Below are positions 1 to 7,458 of a stretch of 36,272 nt of DNA, piece after piece. A program made the position numbers and the translations under genes. Origin of the DNA: an uncultured Bacillota bacterium (GTDB lineage Bacteria > Bacillota_I > Bacilli_A > RFN20 > CAG-631); assembly GCA_902491575.1 (NCBI GenBank), contig CABUID010000019.1, positions 1 through 36,272 on the forward strand, given 5' to 3'. How positions within the stretch are numbered: the first letter of the stretch is position 1; the number at the start of each line of letters is the position of its first letter. The notes below the pieces were generated by a model that had not been told where the DNA came from, did not search any database, and was given only the letters and a program-made list of their open reading frames with translations.

Positions 1-51
1 ACGCAATATCTTGTGCTTTTTGTGTGTTGTAGCTTTTTCGTACAACAAAGA

Positions 52-127
52 TGGCACCCCTGACACGACTCGAACGTGCAACGCTCGGTTTCGAAGACCG
101 ATGCTCTATCCTTTGAACTACAGGGGC
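52..127 (-). tRNA. tRNA-Arg (anticodon UCG)
   Basis: A complete 76-nt cloverleaf with encoded CCA. The anticodon stem arms are TCGGT and ACCGA around a seven-base loop CTTCGAA, so positions 34-36 read UCG (arginine, CGN box). The T-loop is TTCGAGT. The acceptor stem is GCCCCTG with CAGGGGT, so position 1 forms a G-U wobble with position 72; the discriminator base is G. It lies 56 bases beyond the end of the DUF362 gene on the same strand. No promoter is obvious in the gap. Confidence 0.95.
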
Positions 128-183
128 ATTTAACTTTTTTTAAGGGAAAAGTTAAACCCATAAAAATAAAGCCAATACTTTAC

Positions 184-1080
184 TTAAAATTCTTCTTCTA
201 ATGATTTTAAAATATATTCACGACTACCAAAATGTAGTTTTTCTGCTGCTTCAATAGTCAATAAACCATTTCTTGATTCAATTCTTTCAATCAATTTATT
301 TTTACCTTCATCTTGACTTTGATAAACCAAATCTACACATGCTTGATCTAATGCTATAGGGTCAAGTGACGCTAAAATTCCTACATCCTTCATACATGGA
401 TCTTCCGCAACTGCGCAACAATCACAATCGACAGACATGTTCTTCATCACATTAATAAAAATCATTTCTTGATGAAAATATTTTACAACCGAACTTGCTG
501 CATCTGCCATAGCCATTAAAAAATCATTTTGAGGTGTGGAATGATTCCACAAGTCATATTGATTGGCTGTTTTACCTGCACTATGAATATAAGCTTTACC
601 AGCGGAAGATGCAACCCCAATGCTTAATTGCTTTAATGCACCACCAAAACCTCCCATAGGATGTCCTTTAAAATGAGACAAAACAAGCATGGAATCGTAA
701 TTCTTTAAATTTTTTCCCACATAATTTTTATGAATAATTTGACCATTTTCAATTGGAAGTTCCATATCTGGTCCATCTTCATCCAATAAATCTACAGCAA
801 AAAGTTCACTCCAACCATGTTTTATTAGAGTTTCTTTATGTTTTAAAGAAGTATTTCTTTTACCCTCATACGCTGTATTACATTCAACGACTGTGCCTTG
901 TACATGTTCAATGATATCTTTAAAAAATTCTGGATGTAAAAAATTTTGATTGCCTGGTTCACCAGAATGTAGTTTTACAGCTACTTTCCCTTTTAATTCT
1001 TTATGAAATACATCATATATTTTAACTAATGACTCTGGTGTAATTTTAGATGTAAAATAAACAATTGATTTTTTTTCCAT
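184..1080 (-). CDS. DUF362 domain-containing protein, possible Fe-S protein
   Basis: A 298-residue protein of the DUF362 family, whose members are often annotated as iron-sulfur centre proteins of unknown reaction. Family-typical stretches are VAVKLHSGEPGN near residue 34 and the LSHFKGHPMGGFGGALKQL region near residue 135. A Cys cluster, DCDCC near residue 219 followed by a Cys about eight residues later, could bind a metal or an Fe-S cluster; that is inference. The start is supported by AAAAGGAG seven to eight bases upstream. It follows spoVAF by 55 bases with no clear terminator between them, so it may be read through from the spoVA unit. Its role is not known. Confidence 0.8.
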   Translation of the reverse strand: MEKKSIVYFTSKITPESLVKIYDVFHKELKGKVAVKLHSGEPGNQNFLHPEFFKDIIEHVQGTVVECNTAYEGKRNTSLKHKETLIKHGWSELFAVDLLDEDGPDMELPIENGQIIHKNYVGKNLKNYDSMLVLSHFKGHPMGGFGGALKQLSIGVASSAGKAYIHSAGKTANQYDLWNHSTPQNDFLMAMADAASSVVKYFHQEMIFINVMKNMSVDCDCCAVAEDPCMKDVGILASLDPIALDQACVDLVYQSQDEGKNKLIERIESRNGLLTIEAAEKLHFGSREYILKSLEEEF

Positions 1081-1135
1081 AAAGTTCTCCTTTTAATTCC
1101 ATTATTATCATACTTCATTTTGATAAAAATTTACA

Positions 1136-2476
1136 CTATTTTTTTGAATTTTTTTTATATTTACTTTTTGAAGGTATTTTAAATAAACGCATAAATAATT
1201 CTTTCAAATCAAAAGGAATAAAAGGATATAAATAGCAAATATCAAAACTATGAATCGTAACTAATGAAAGGAATAAAATTGTTGACGCAATAAGAAAACC
1301 TATTTTATAAAAAAATCCGACTGCTAAGATGAGAATTAAATTCCAAAAATTAATCGCTCTACTGGTTTCATAATTACTTATTGCAAAGGAACAAATCGAA
1401 GAAAGAGCACCATAAAAAACAACTTCTGGAGAAAGTAATCCTGTTTCAACTGCTAAACTACTTAAGATAATCGTCGCTAATAATGACATCGAAGTGGATA
1501 ATAAAGATGTCGTATTAAAAGAGGCTAAGCGAATAGCCGATAAAAAGATTTGAACAGAAAGAATTTGGATAAAAAGTTTTGTTTTAGACATATTTTCAAT
1601 GATTAAAAAGGAAGAGTTAGGCGCTTTTCCTTCTATACACATGATGAACCATACTGGGACTAAAAACAATCCAATTAAAACACAAAAAAACCGAAAAATA
1701 CGATTAAAAGTAGAAATTAATGAGGGAAGTTGATATTCTTCTAATTGTTCATTTAATTCAAAAAATGTTGTAGGAACAATAATACAAGAGCTACTTGTAT
1801 CGACAATTAAAACAATATAGCCTTTCAAAATATGAATAGAAGCTATATCTGGTCTTTCTGTAAATCGTACTTTAGGAAAAATCTGATATCTTTGTGAAAA
1901 GATAAGTTCTGAAATGGCTTTATCCGCTAAAATTAAGGAATTGACATCAATTCTTTTTAGTTTTCTTTTAATGCGTAAGAGCAAATTGGGATTTGCTTTT
2001 CCTTCTATATAATTTATCGTTATATCCGTTTTACTTTGTTTACCAACTTGAAATAATTCGCAACGAAAATTTTCATCTTTGATTCTTCTACGAATCAATG
2101 CTGTATTCACTAATATGGATTCTGTAAATCCATCGTGTGAACCTTTTAAAGATTTTTCTGATTCCGATTCACTGACACTTCGATTAGGATAATTTCGTGT
2201 TTCTACAATATAGCATTCGTTATTTTCAATTAAAAGCATGCATCCGGATAAAACACTTGTTATCATTTTATCAAAATCTGTTTCCTGATTTACAGAGCCA
2301 TTTACAAGAGGTTCTTTTTTTAAGATCATTCCTTCAATGATTTGATTGACAGAAGTAAAATCAACCAAACTGGATAAATAATACATAATTGTATTACGAC
2401 TAATTTGTCTTTTTATAACATCATAATTGTTGCCAAAATTCAACTTTTTTTCAATATAATTTTCAATGTTTTTCAT
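1136..2476 (-). CDS. spoVAF: SpoVAF-like GerA-family spore germination protein
   Basis: A 446-residue protein of the GerA/SpoVAF family, at the spoVAF position right after spoVAE. The N-terminal ~250 residues are soluble and resemble GerA A-subunits, with a DKMITSVLSGCMLLIE stretch around residue 70. From about residue 255 to 425 there are several hydrophobic membrane segments. The tail is very basic (KYKKNSKK). In Bacillus the SpoVAF protein sits in the inner spore membrane and helps germination signalling. Here it is shorter than the ~490 residues usual in Bacillus. Its ATG overlaps the spoVAE stop by four bases, which suggests coupled translation. The name follows from family plus context; a general GerA-A subunit is the alternative. 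Confidence 0.85.
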   Translation of the reverse strand: MKNIENYIEKKLNFGNNYDVIKRQISRNTIMYYLSSLVDFTSVNQIIEGMILKKEPLVNGSVNQETDFDKMITSVLSGCMLLIENNECYIVETRNYPNRSVSESESEKSLKGSHDGFTESILVNTALIRRRIKDENFRCELFQVGKQSKTDITINYIEGKANPNLLLRIKRKLKRIDVNSLILADKAISELIFSQRYQIFPKVRFTERPDIASIHILKGYIVLIVDTSSSCIIVPTTFFELNEQLEEYQLPSLISTFNRIFRFFCVLIGLFLVPVWFIMCIEGKAPNSSFLIIENMSKTKLFIQILSVQIFLSAIRLASFNTTSLLSTSMSLLATIILSSLAVETGLLSPEVVFYGALSSICSFAISNYETSRAINFWNLILILAVGFFYKIGFLIASTILFLSLVTIHSFDICYLYPFIPFDLKELFMRLFKIPSKSKYKKNSKK

Positions 2477-2829
2477 GATTTTGGTTTAAAGAATAGCGTA
2501 GAAAGAAAAGCTAAAAACAAAGCAAATGCAATGAGAATTCCACACTTTTCAAAGACACCTTGAAAAATGCCTAAAAAGCCTAAATTATCCACACCTTCTT
2601 TTACTCCTTTCATGATGACAGAACCAAATGAGCATATAGGAAGACTAGCTCCCATACTTCCAAAATCACGAATACCATCATATAGATTAAAAAACTCAAG
2701 AATGCTTCCGATGACTACAAATAATGATGTAATATGACCTGGAGTTAATTTACTATTTTCTAAAATCAATTGCGAAAGGGCACAGACAATACCACAAGTT
2801 AAAAATGCAAATAAAAATGTTAAAAACAT
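2473..2829 (-). CDS. spoVAE: Stage V sporulation protein AE (SpoVAEb type)
   Basis: A 118-residue integral membrane protein, close to the ~116 residues of Bacillus SpoVAEb. Hydrophobic segments lie at about residues 3-20, 35-50, 60-80 and 95-113. The conserved-looking FGSMGASLPICSFGSVIMKG stretch is in the middle. SpoVA membrane proteins form the channel through which dipicolinic acid enters the forespore and leaves during germination. It starts one base beyond the spoVAD stop and overlaps spoVAF by four bases, so the group is one operon. Confidence 0.92.
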   Translation of the reverse strand: MFLTFLFAFLTCGIVCALSQLILENSKLTPGHITSLFVVIGSILEFFNLYDGIRDFGSMGASLPICSFGSVIMKGVKEGVDNLGFLGIFQGVFEKCGILIAFALFLAFLSTLFFKPKS

Positions 2830-2830
2830 C

Positions 2831-3826
2831 TTAACTCACCTCCAAAACGATTGCGTGGGCTATACAGGGAATCGTTTCTTTTTGTTGAAACGAAATCTGT
2901 GAATGTAGTGCACCAGTAGCGATTACTAAAACTTTTTTATAAATTCCTTTTATCATTTTATTAAACACATAAGAAAATGTGACACACATGACACATGCAG
3001 GACCTGATCCGCCCGAAGATGTATGCTGTTTTTCTTTATCATAAACGATTGAACCACAATCGATATATTTGTCATGTATTAAAAATCCTGTCTGTTCTAA
3101 TTCTTCTAAGAAAACACGGGACCCTACTCTACTTAAATCACCTGTTACGATTAAGTCATAATCATCTGTATTTTCCATATTGTTTTGTAAATGCGTCTTA
3201 AAAGTATCGATAGCGGCATAAGCCATACATGTACCCATATCATTGACATTTTTAGATAAAATATCGACAACTTTTCCAACAGTAGCTTTTGTAATTTTTA
3301 TGGCTTTCTTTTGATTCGTTAAAATAATCGAACAAGCTCCCGTTAAGGTATTGGTAGTCGTATCTTTTACTAAAGAAGCATATTCAGTAGGATAACGAAG
3401 TTGCCTTTCTGAAACACATAGATGTGAACTTGTAAAAATCAGTGAATTATCTAAATCTGCTCCCTTCATGTAAAGACTAGCTATAATCATTGCTAAAATG
3501 CCACTTGCACAAGCAGCATAGATTCCTACAAATGGAAATAATCCATCTTTAACTGCAGCTGTAGATGAAAAAATTTGATTCGATAAATCTCCACCAATAG
3601 CCAATTTTATATCGCTTATTTTATAAAAAGATTTTGATAAAGCATTGGCTATTGCTGCTTGTGTTAATTTCACTTGAGCTTTTTCAAAGGTTTTACAACC
3701 AAAATAATAATCATCAATATAATGATTAAAGTATTTTCCTAAAGGACCTTCTTTTTCTTTTTTAGACACGATGATTCCTACAGAATCTATAAAAATATCT
3801 GAAATATTAAAACTTTGACTTTTCAT
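2831..3826 (-). CDS. spoVAD: Stage V sporulation protein AD (thiolase-fold, dipicolinate-binding)
   Basis: A 331-residue protein, near the ~338 residues usual for SpoVAD. SpoVAD has a thiolase/KAS III-like fold and is the soluble, dipicolinate-binding component of the SpoVA channel complex. Visible family stretches are IAACASGIL-like residues near 105, SSHLCVSERQLRYPTEYA near 135, and a C-terminal HTSSGGSGPACVMC segment near 270. Its start is directly after the spoVAC stop. Its length and motifs give no sign of decay. Confidence 0.95.
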   Translation of the reverse strand: MKSQSFNISDIFIDSVGIIVSKKEKEGPLGKYFNHYIDDYYFGCKTFEKAQVKLTQAAIANALSKSFYKISDIKLAIGGDLSNQIFSSTAAVKDGLFPFVGIYAACASGILAMIIASLYMKGADLDNSLIFTSSHLCVSERQLRYPTEYASLVKDTTTNTLTGACSIILTNQKKAIKITKATVGKVVDILSKNVNDMGTCMAYAAIDTFKTHLQNNMENTDDYDLIVTGDLSRVGSRVFLEELEQTGFLIHDKYIDCGSIVYDKEKQHTSSGGSGPACVMCVTFSYVFNKMIKGIYKKVLVIATGALHSQISFQQKETIPCIAHAIVLEVS

Positions 3827-4273
3827 TTAAATCACCTGAATTAAATAATAAATAATGCCTAAAAAAATGGAAGAAACAATTCCATAAGTACAAACACAGC
3901 CAATTAATGAAAACATTTTCGCTCCAATTCCAAAGATTAGTCCTTCTGCTTTTCCTTCTAATGCGCATGAAGTAATGGAATTTGCAAAACCCGTTATCGG
4001 AATTAATACCCCAGAATGAGCAATTAAAGCAATTTTATCGAAAACACCAAAACACGTTAGTAAAAAAGCTATAAAAATAAAAAAAGCACTCGTCAAAATC
4101 GTTGAATTATCCTCACTGATATGTGCAACATTATTAAAAAGTAAATAGATGCCTTGAGCCATTATACCTAGTAAACCACCAAAGAAAAAAGCCAATAAAA
4201 TATTTTTTAATTTACTTTTATTTTTTGCATTTTCTTTTAATTTTTCCTGGACTTTACTATCATTTATAATCAT
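3827..4273 (-). CDS. spoVAC: Stage V sporulation protein AC
   Basis: A 148-residue membrane protein (Bacillus SpoVAC is ~150), with hydrophobic segments around residues 25-45, 55-80 and 125-147. It carries the family-like GLLGIMAQG and GFANSITSCALEGKAEGLIFGIG stretches. The chosen ATG is preceded by GGTGAT. An in-frame ATG 18 codons further upstream exists, but it falls inside the terminator hairpin and upstream of the candidate sigma-G promoter, so it is rejected. SpoVAC is the putative mechanosensitive channel subunit in dipicolinate transport. This is the first gene of the spoVA unit; no spoVAA or spoVAB precedes it. Confidence 0.93.
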   Translation of the reverse strand: MIINDSKVQEKLKENAKNKSKLKNILLAFFFGGLLGIMAQGIYLLFNNVAHISEDNSTILTSAFFIFIAFLLTCFGVFDKIALIAHSGVLIPITGFANSITSCALEGKAEGLIFGIGAKMFSLIGCVCTYGIVSSIFLGIIYYLIQVI

Positions 4274-4287
4274 ACTATCACCATTTA

Positions 4288-4314
4288 TAGTATGGATATT
4301 TTTTTTTAATATAA
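4288..4314 (-). promoter_or_regulatory. Candidate sigma-G (or sigma-F) promoter of the spoVA unit
   Basis: On the minus strand the -35 element TTATA (4310-4314) and the -10 element CATACTA (4288-4294) are 15 bases apart. The -10 fits the sigma-G pattern CATNNTA fully; the -35 fits GYATR at four of five positions. Transcription would start only about ten bases before the spoVAC ribosome site. In Bacillus spoVA is a sigma-G operon, so the match is functionally sensible. Confidence 0.6.
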
Positions 4315-4316
4315 AC

Positions 4317-4349
4317 AAAAAACACATTTAATCTTTTGATTAAACATGT
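4317..4349 (-). terminator. Rho-independent terminator after sigF
   Basis: Minus-strand hairpin with 12-bp arms ACATGTTTAATC and GATTAAATGTGT (two G-U wobbles) around an AAAA loop, followed by TTTTT. It starts about ten bases after the sigF stop and separates the spoIIA unit from spoVA. Confidence 0.85.
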
Positions 4350-4359
4350 CTTTCATTTT

Positions 4360-5073
4360 TTATAAATTAAATTGTTTTTTTAATTTTTCTAATATTTTCT
4401 TTTCCATACGTGATATTTGGACTTGAGAAACATTAAAATGTTTAGCAATTTCATCTTGATTCATATCTAAATAATATCTCATTTTAATTAGTAATTGTTC
4501 TTTTTTAGATAATTTATTGATTTCTTCTTTTAATGTAATTTTATCAATTAAAGAATATGTTTCTTTTTCTTCAATTCTTTCTTCAATCGTTATGGTTGAA
4601 CCATCTTTTTCATAAATCACTTCATTTAAAGAAGTAGGATAATACTTAGAATCCATTGCTAAAACAATATCTGCTCGACTTACATTTAACTTTTCAGATA
4701 ATTCTAAAATAGAAATTTCTTTATGATTATTCATTAAATATTCTTCAGAAACTTTTACTATTTTTTGATTTAATTCTTTAATGGATCTAGAAACTTTAAT
4801 TGCCCCATCATCGCGAAAATGACGTTTGATTTCACCAAGGATAATAGGAACCGCATAGGTCGAAAAGGTTACATTATATTGAACATCAAATTTATTGATG
4901 GCTTTAATTAAACCAATGCAACCAATTTGAAACAATTCTTCTTTTTCATACATTGAATTATTAAAACGATGAACTAGTGACCATACCAAAGAAAGATTTT
5001 CTGTAACTAATTTATTTTTTGCTTCTTCATCACCATTTTGTGCCTTTAAAATGATATCTTTAAAATCTTCCAT
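4360..5073 (-). CDS. sigF: RNA polymerase sporulation sigma factor F
   Basis: A 237-residue sigma-70 family protein of the sporulation type. Region 2 runs from about residue 20 to 95, with ENLSLVWSLVHRF, EELFQIGCIGLIKAINKFD and FSTYAVPIILGEIKRHFRD. A region 3 helix-turn-helix lies near 115-150 (ISILELSEKLNVSRADIVLA). Region 4 lies near 185-237 and ends in the HTH DEIAKHFNVSQVQISRMEKK. Sigma-F directs the first forespore-specific transcription. It follows spoIIAB with no gap, the standard order in spore-formers, and is controlled by the two upstream proteins. Confidence 0.97.
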   Translation of the reverse strand: MEDFKDIILKAQNGDEEAKNKLVTENLSLVWSLVHRFNNSMYEKEELFQIGCIGLIKAINKFDVQYNVTFSTYAVPIILGEIKRHFRDDGAIKVSRSIKELNQKIVKVSEEYLMNNHKEISILELSEKLNVSRADIVLAMDSKYYPTSLNEVIYEKDGSTITIEERIEEKETYSLIDKITLKEEINKLSKKEQLLIKMRYYLDMNQDEIAKHFNVSQVQISRMEKKILEKLKKQFNL

Positions 5074-5493
5074 TTAATTGCCTTTTATTGTTAGTACCTT
5101 TTTAATAATTAATTTAGTCCCCGCATCTTTTTTCGATTTAATTTGCAAATCATCACATAAAGATTTAATGATTGTAAATCCTAATCCACTTCGGTTTTTA
5201 CTTGAATAATTTACTCTTAAGGCTTCCACAACATTTTCTATACCGACTCCTTCATCTTCAACAATAATAACCAATTCATTTTCATTTAATATACCTGTAA
5301 CATTAACATCTTTCGTTTTATCTTGTTCATAACCATGAATAATGGCGTTACTAACGGCCTCGCTAACAATTGTCTTAATATCAATAATATCCTCTATGGT
5401 ACAATTCACTGTCGATGCAAATAAACCGATTGAATTGCGAACGACAGCTTCATTTTCTAAAGTTGCATTAAATTTTATTTCTATTTTATTCAT
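5074..5493 (-). CDS. spoIIAB: Anti-sigma-F factor / serine kinase SpoIIAB
   Basis: A 139-residue GHKL-type ATPase. The N-box is SEAVSNAIIHGYE, with Glu46 and Asn50 at the same numbers as the catalytic base and Mg ligand of the Bacillus protein. The G1 box is EDEGVGIEN (79-87) and a glycine-rich lid RSGLGFTIIKSL lies near 101-112. It binds and inhibits sigma-F and phosphorylates SpoIIAA. Arg20, which contacts sigma-F in studied homologues, is present (VVRNSIG). It overlaps the end of spoIIAA by eight bases. Confidence 0.96.
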   Translation of the reverse strand: MNKIEIKFNATLENEAVVRNSIGLFASTVNCTIEDIIDIKTIVSEAVSNAIIHGYEQDKTKDVNVTGILNENELVIIVEDEGVGIENVVEALRVNYSSKNRSGLGFTIIKSLCDDLQIKSKKDAGTKLIIKKVLTIKGN

Positions 5494-5842
5494 AACTATT
5501 TACTAACTCCTTTATATTTTCATAAATATCTTCATAGGTATCAATAATCATTGCAATTCCTGAAATGGCCAAAGTTTTTTTAATTTGCTGATTAACACCA
5601 CAAATTATCATTTGACCTTTATATTCTTTTATTTGTTTGTATCGTCCTATTAAAAGGCCTATGCCACTTGAATCTATAAAACTGACTAATGATAAATCAA
5701 AAACAGTAAGTTCAGCTCTTTTTCTAGCCAAGATCTCCGTAATTGCATTTTTGTATTTAATGCAAAGTAAATTATCAAAATCACCTTCTACTTTAAAAAT
5801 GATTACATTTTTTAAATCTTTGATAGATATTCTACTATCCAA
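5486..5842 (-). CDS. spoIIAA: Anti-anti-sigma factor SpoIIAA
   Basis: A 118-residue STAS-domain protein, matching the usual ~117. The phosphorylation motif SFIDSSGIGLLIGRY places the target serine at residue 58, the same position as in Bacillus, if translation starts at the TTG chosen here. That TTG is preceded by GAGGTGA at five-base spacing. The longer reading from a GTG at 5869 would put the ribosome site inside the coding region and has none of its own. Unphosphorylated SpoIIAA releases sigma-F from SpoIIAB; dephosphorylation is normally done by SpoIIE, which is not in this window. Confidence 0.95.
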   Translation of the reverse strand: MDSRISIKDLKNVIIFKVEGDFDNLLCIKYKNAITEILARKRAELTVFDLSLVSFIDSSGIGLLIGRYKQIKEYKGQMIICGVNQQIKKTLAISGIAMIIDTYEDIYENIKELVNSYE

Positions 5843-5854
5843 TTTTATCACCTC

Positions 5855-5869
5855 GTGTATATCATACAC
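5855..5869. repeat. 15-bp hyphenated palindrome before spoIIAA
   Basis: GTGTAT and ATACAC arms around three bases, ending five bases before the ribosome-binding site of spoIIAA. It could be an operator or a small leader hairpin. Its role is unknown. Confidence 0.4.
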
Positions 5870-5897
5870 CTTTTTTTTGCATTTTTTTTAAATCTGA

Positions 5898-5942
5898 CAA
5901 AACAAGAAAAAAGTAGAAAAATATCGACAAATTTCTACTTTT
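5898..5942 (-). terminator. Terminator after dacF
   Basis: Minus-strand hairpin with perfect 11-bp arms AAAAGTAGAAA and TTTCTACTTTT around a 12-base loop, followed by TTCTTGTTTTG. It lies about 34 bases after the dacF stop and would separate dacF from spoIIA. Confidence 0.75.
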
Positions 5943-5975
5943 ATTCAATGAATTTTATCTTTTATTTTCAATGGA

Positions 5976-7163
5976 TTAAAACAATATATCTTTCATATAA
6001 AAGCCCATTAATTCTTTAATATCAAGTGGTTCTACTTTATTTTTTACCATTAATGGATATTGATATTGATCTTCACCATAAGTAATTTGTAAATAACCAA
6101 CTTCTTCATTTTCAAGAATTGGTAAAGATAAATTTGAATTTAAAATAATCTCTTTTGTAATTTTTGAATTATCCAAAGCACCTTCATAAACTAATATAAT
6201 ATCTTGCTTTGTATACACTGGAATTTTTTCATCTTTTGCTTTTTCAATACTAATTGTTCCTACTTGTGAGTCTGCATTGTACAAAACACTACCCTTAATT
6301 TTGGAAAAACCATAATCTAGTAATGTTTTTGTCATTTCATTTCTTTTAACTGAAGATGGAGCTTTCATGATTACACTAACGAGTCGAACATTATTTCTTT
6401 TAGCAGTAGAAGTCAAACAAAAGCCAGCTTTTGTTGTATAGCCTGTTTTTAACCCATCCATTCCTTGATAATATTTAACCATTTTATTGGTATTGACTAG
6501 CCAAAACGGATTATCACTATCTTCTCTTATATGAGTATCATATATAGAAGTATATGGTAAAACCAAATCTTTATATTTGAGTAATTCTAAAGCAATCATA
6601 GCCATATCTTTTGCACAAGTATAATGTTCATCATCATCAAATCCAGTAACATTAACAAAATGTGTATTTTCAAGTTTTAATTCTTTGGCTTTATCGTTCA
6701 TCATTTTAATGAAATTTTCATTTGTAGTCCCGACAACTTCACTTAAAGCATACATCGCATCATTAGCAGAAGCAATACAAACACATTTTAATAAATCATC
6801 GACGGTCATTTCCTCAAGAGGTTGTAAAAACACTTGACTTCCTCCCATAGATGCAGCATTGCTTGAAACGGAGACCATATCATCCTTAGAAATGGTTTGG
6901 TTTTCAATGGCCTCACAAACCAACATTAACCCCATCATTTTCGTCATACTCGCTGGATGCATTTTTACTAATTCATTTTGTGCATAAAGAACTTTGCCAC
7001 TATTTTCTTCTACTAAATAGGCTGATCCACATTCTAAATTTAATTCAACCATGGCATTGGTTACTGTTTCTTTGTTTTTTAATCCATTACTTATAAAATA
7101 GGAGCAAAAACCAAAAACAATTAAACATAATGAAATTAATCCATAAATAATTTTTCTTTTCAT
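5976..7163 (-). CDS. dacF: D-alanyl-D-alanine carboxypeptidase (DacF/PBP5 family)
   Basis: A 395-residue penicillin-binding protein of the S11 family. An N-terminal hydrophobic segment (residues 4-24) acts as signal or anchor. The three catalytic motifs are present: SMTK at 72-75, SAN at 132-134 and KTG at 239-241. It removes the terminal D-Ala from peptidoglycan stems, and in spore-formers DacF adjusts cortex crosslinking. The start is the ATG preceded by GAGGTG; a GTG three codons upstream is less likely because it overlaps that ribosome site. Placement just before spoIIAA is the classical sporulation order. Its ribosome site lies in a strong hairpin, and its leader is duplicated about 2.8 kb away. 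Confidence 0.95.
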   Translation of the reverse strand: MKRKIIYGLISLCLIVFGFCSYFISNGLKNKETVTNAMVELNLECGSAYLVEENSGKVLYAQNELVKMHPASMTKMMGLMLVCEAIENQTISKDDMVSVSSNAASMGGSQVFLQPLEEMTVDDLLKCVCIASANDAMYALSEVVGTTNENFIKMMNDKAKELKLENTHFVNVTGFDDDEHYTCAKDMAMIALELLKYKDLVLPYTSIYDTHIREDSDNPFWLVNTNKMVKYYQGMDGLKTGYTTKAGFCLTSTAKRNNVRLVSVIMKAPSSVKRNEMTKTLLDYGFSKIKGSVLYNADSQVGTISIEKAKDEKIPVYTKQDIILVYEGALDNSKITKEIILNSNLSLPILENEEVGYLQITYGEDQYQYPLMVKNKVEPLDIKELMGFYMKDILF

Positions 7164-7240
7164 TGAAGACACCTCTAAAAAAATATATGCTTCTTGAAGT
7201 GTCTTTTATACATTCGTTAAAGGATATCTTTTTATTTTTC
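7154..7240 (-). repeat. Direct repeat copy 1 (dacF leader and first codons)
   Basis: About 50 bases at 7191-7240 match 10013-10062 with roughly four differences and one indel. The similarity continues through a T-run to ATGAAAAGAA, which in this copy is the true dacF start. The partner is copy 2 at 9979-10062. Confidence 0.85.
7166..7205 (-). promoter_or_regulatory. Leader hairpin covering the dacF ribosome site
   Basis: On the mRNA strand AAGACACTTC (7196-7205) can pair along all ten bases, one of them G-U, with GAGGTGTCTT (7166-7175). The second arm contains the dacF Shine-Dalgarno sequence. The 20-base loop is AU-rich. This would hold back translation unless opened. No matching ligand-binding domain is visible. 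Confidence 0.5.
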
Positions 7241-7458
7241 TTATACTTTAAATAAAGTAATCGAAAAAAATAATTTTTATAACTATAGACAAAAAAGATA
7301 ATAGAATTGATTAAATAGAAAAACAATTAATAGTAAAATGAAATTTATTTATATCTAAAAAATATTAACTCTATTTTTATATAATCTATACTTTGATCTT
7401 AAGTTAATCATTTTATATAAAATTCGTAGTAATAGAATAATCATATATCTTGTAATAT

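Noticed and set aside
26..46. Hairpin GTTGTA/TACAAC after the tRNA
   Set aside because: No T-tract follows and the flank is too short to judge as a terminator.
132..153. AACTTTT/AAAAGTT inverted repeat between the DUF362 gene and the tRNA
   Set aside because: Pairing is A/T only and no T-tract follows on the minus strand.
5920..5975. Possible sigma-H promoter (GAAT with an AAAAGAT-like -35) before spoIIA
   Set aside because: Spacing between the two elements is far too short and it lies upstream of the terminator hairpin.
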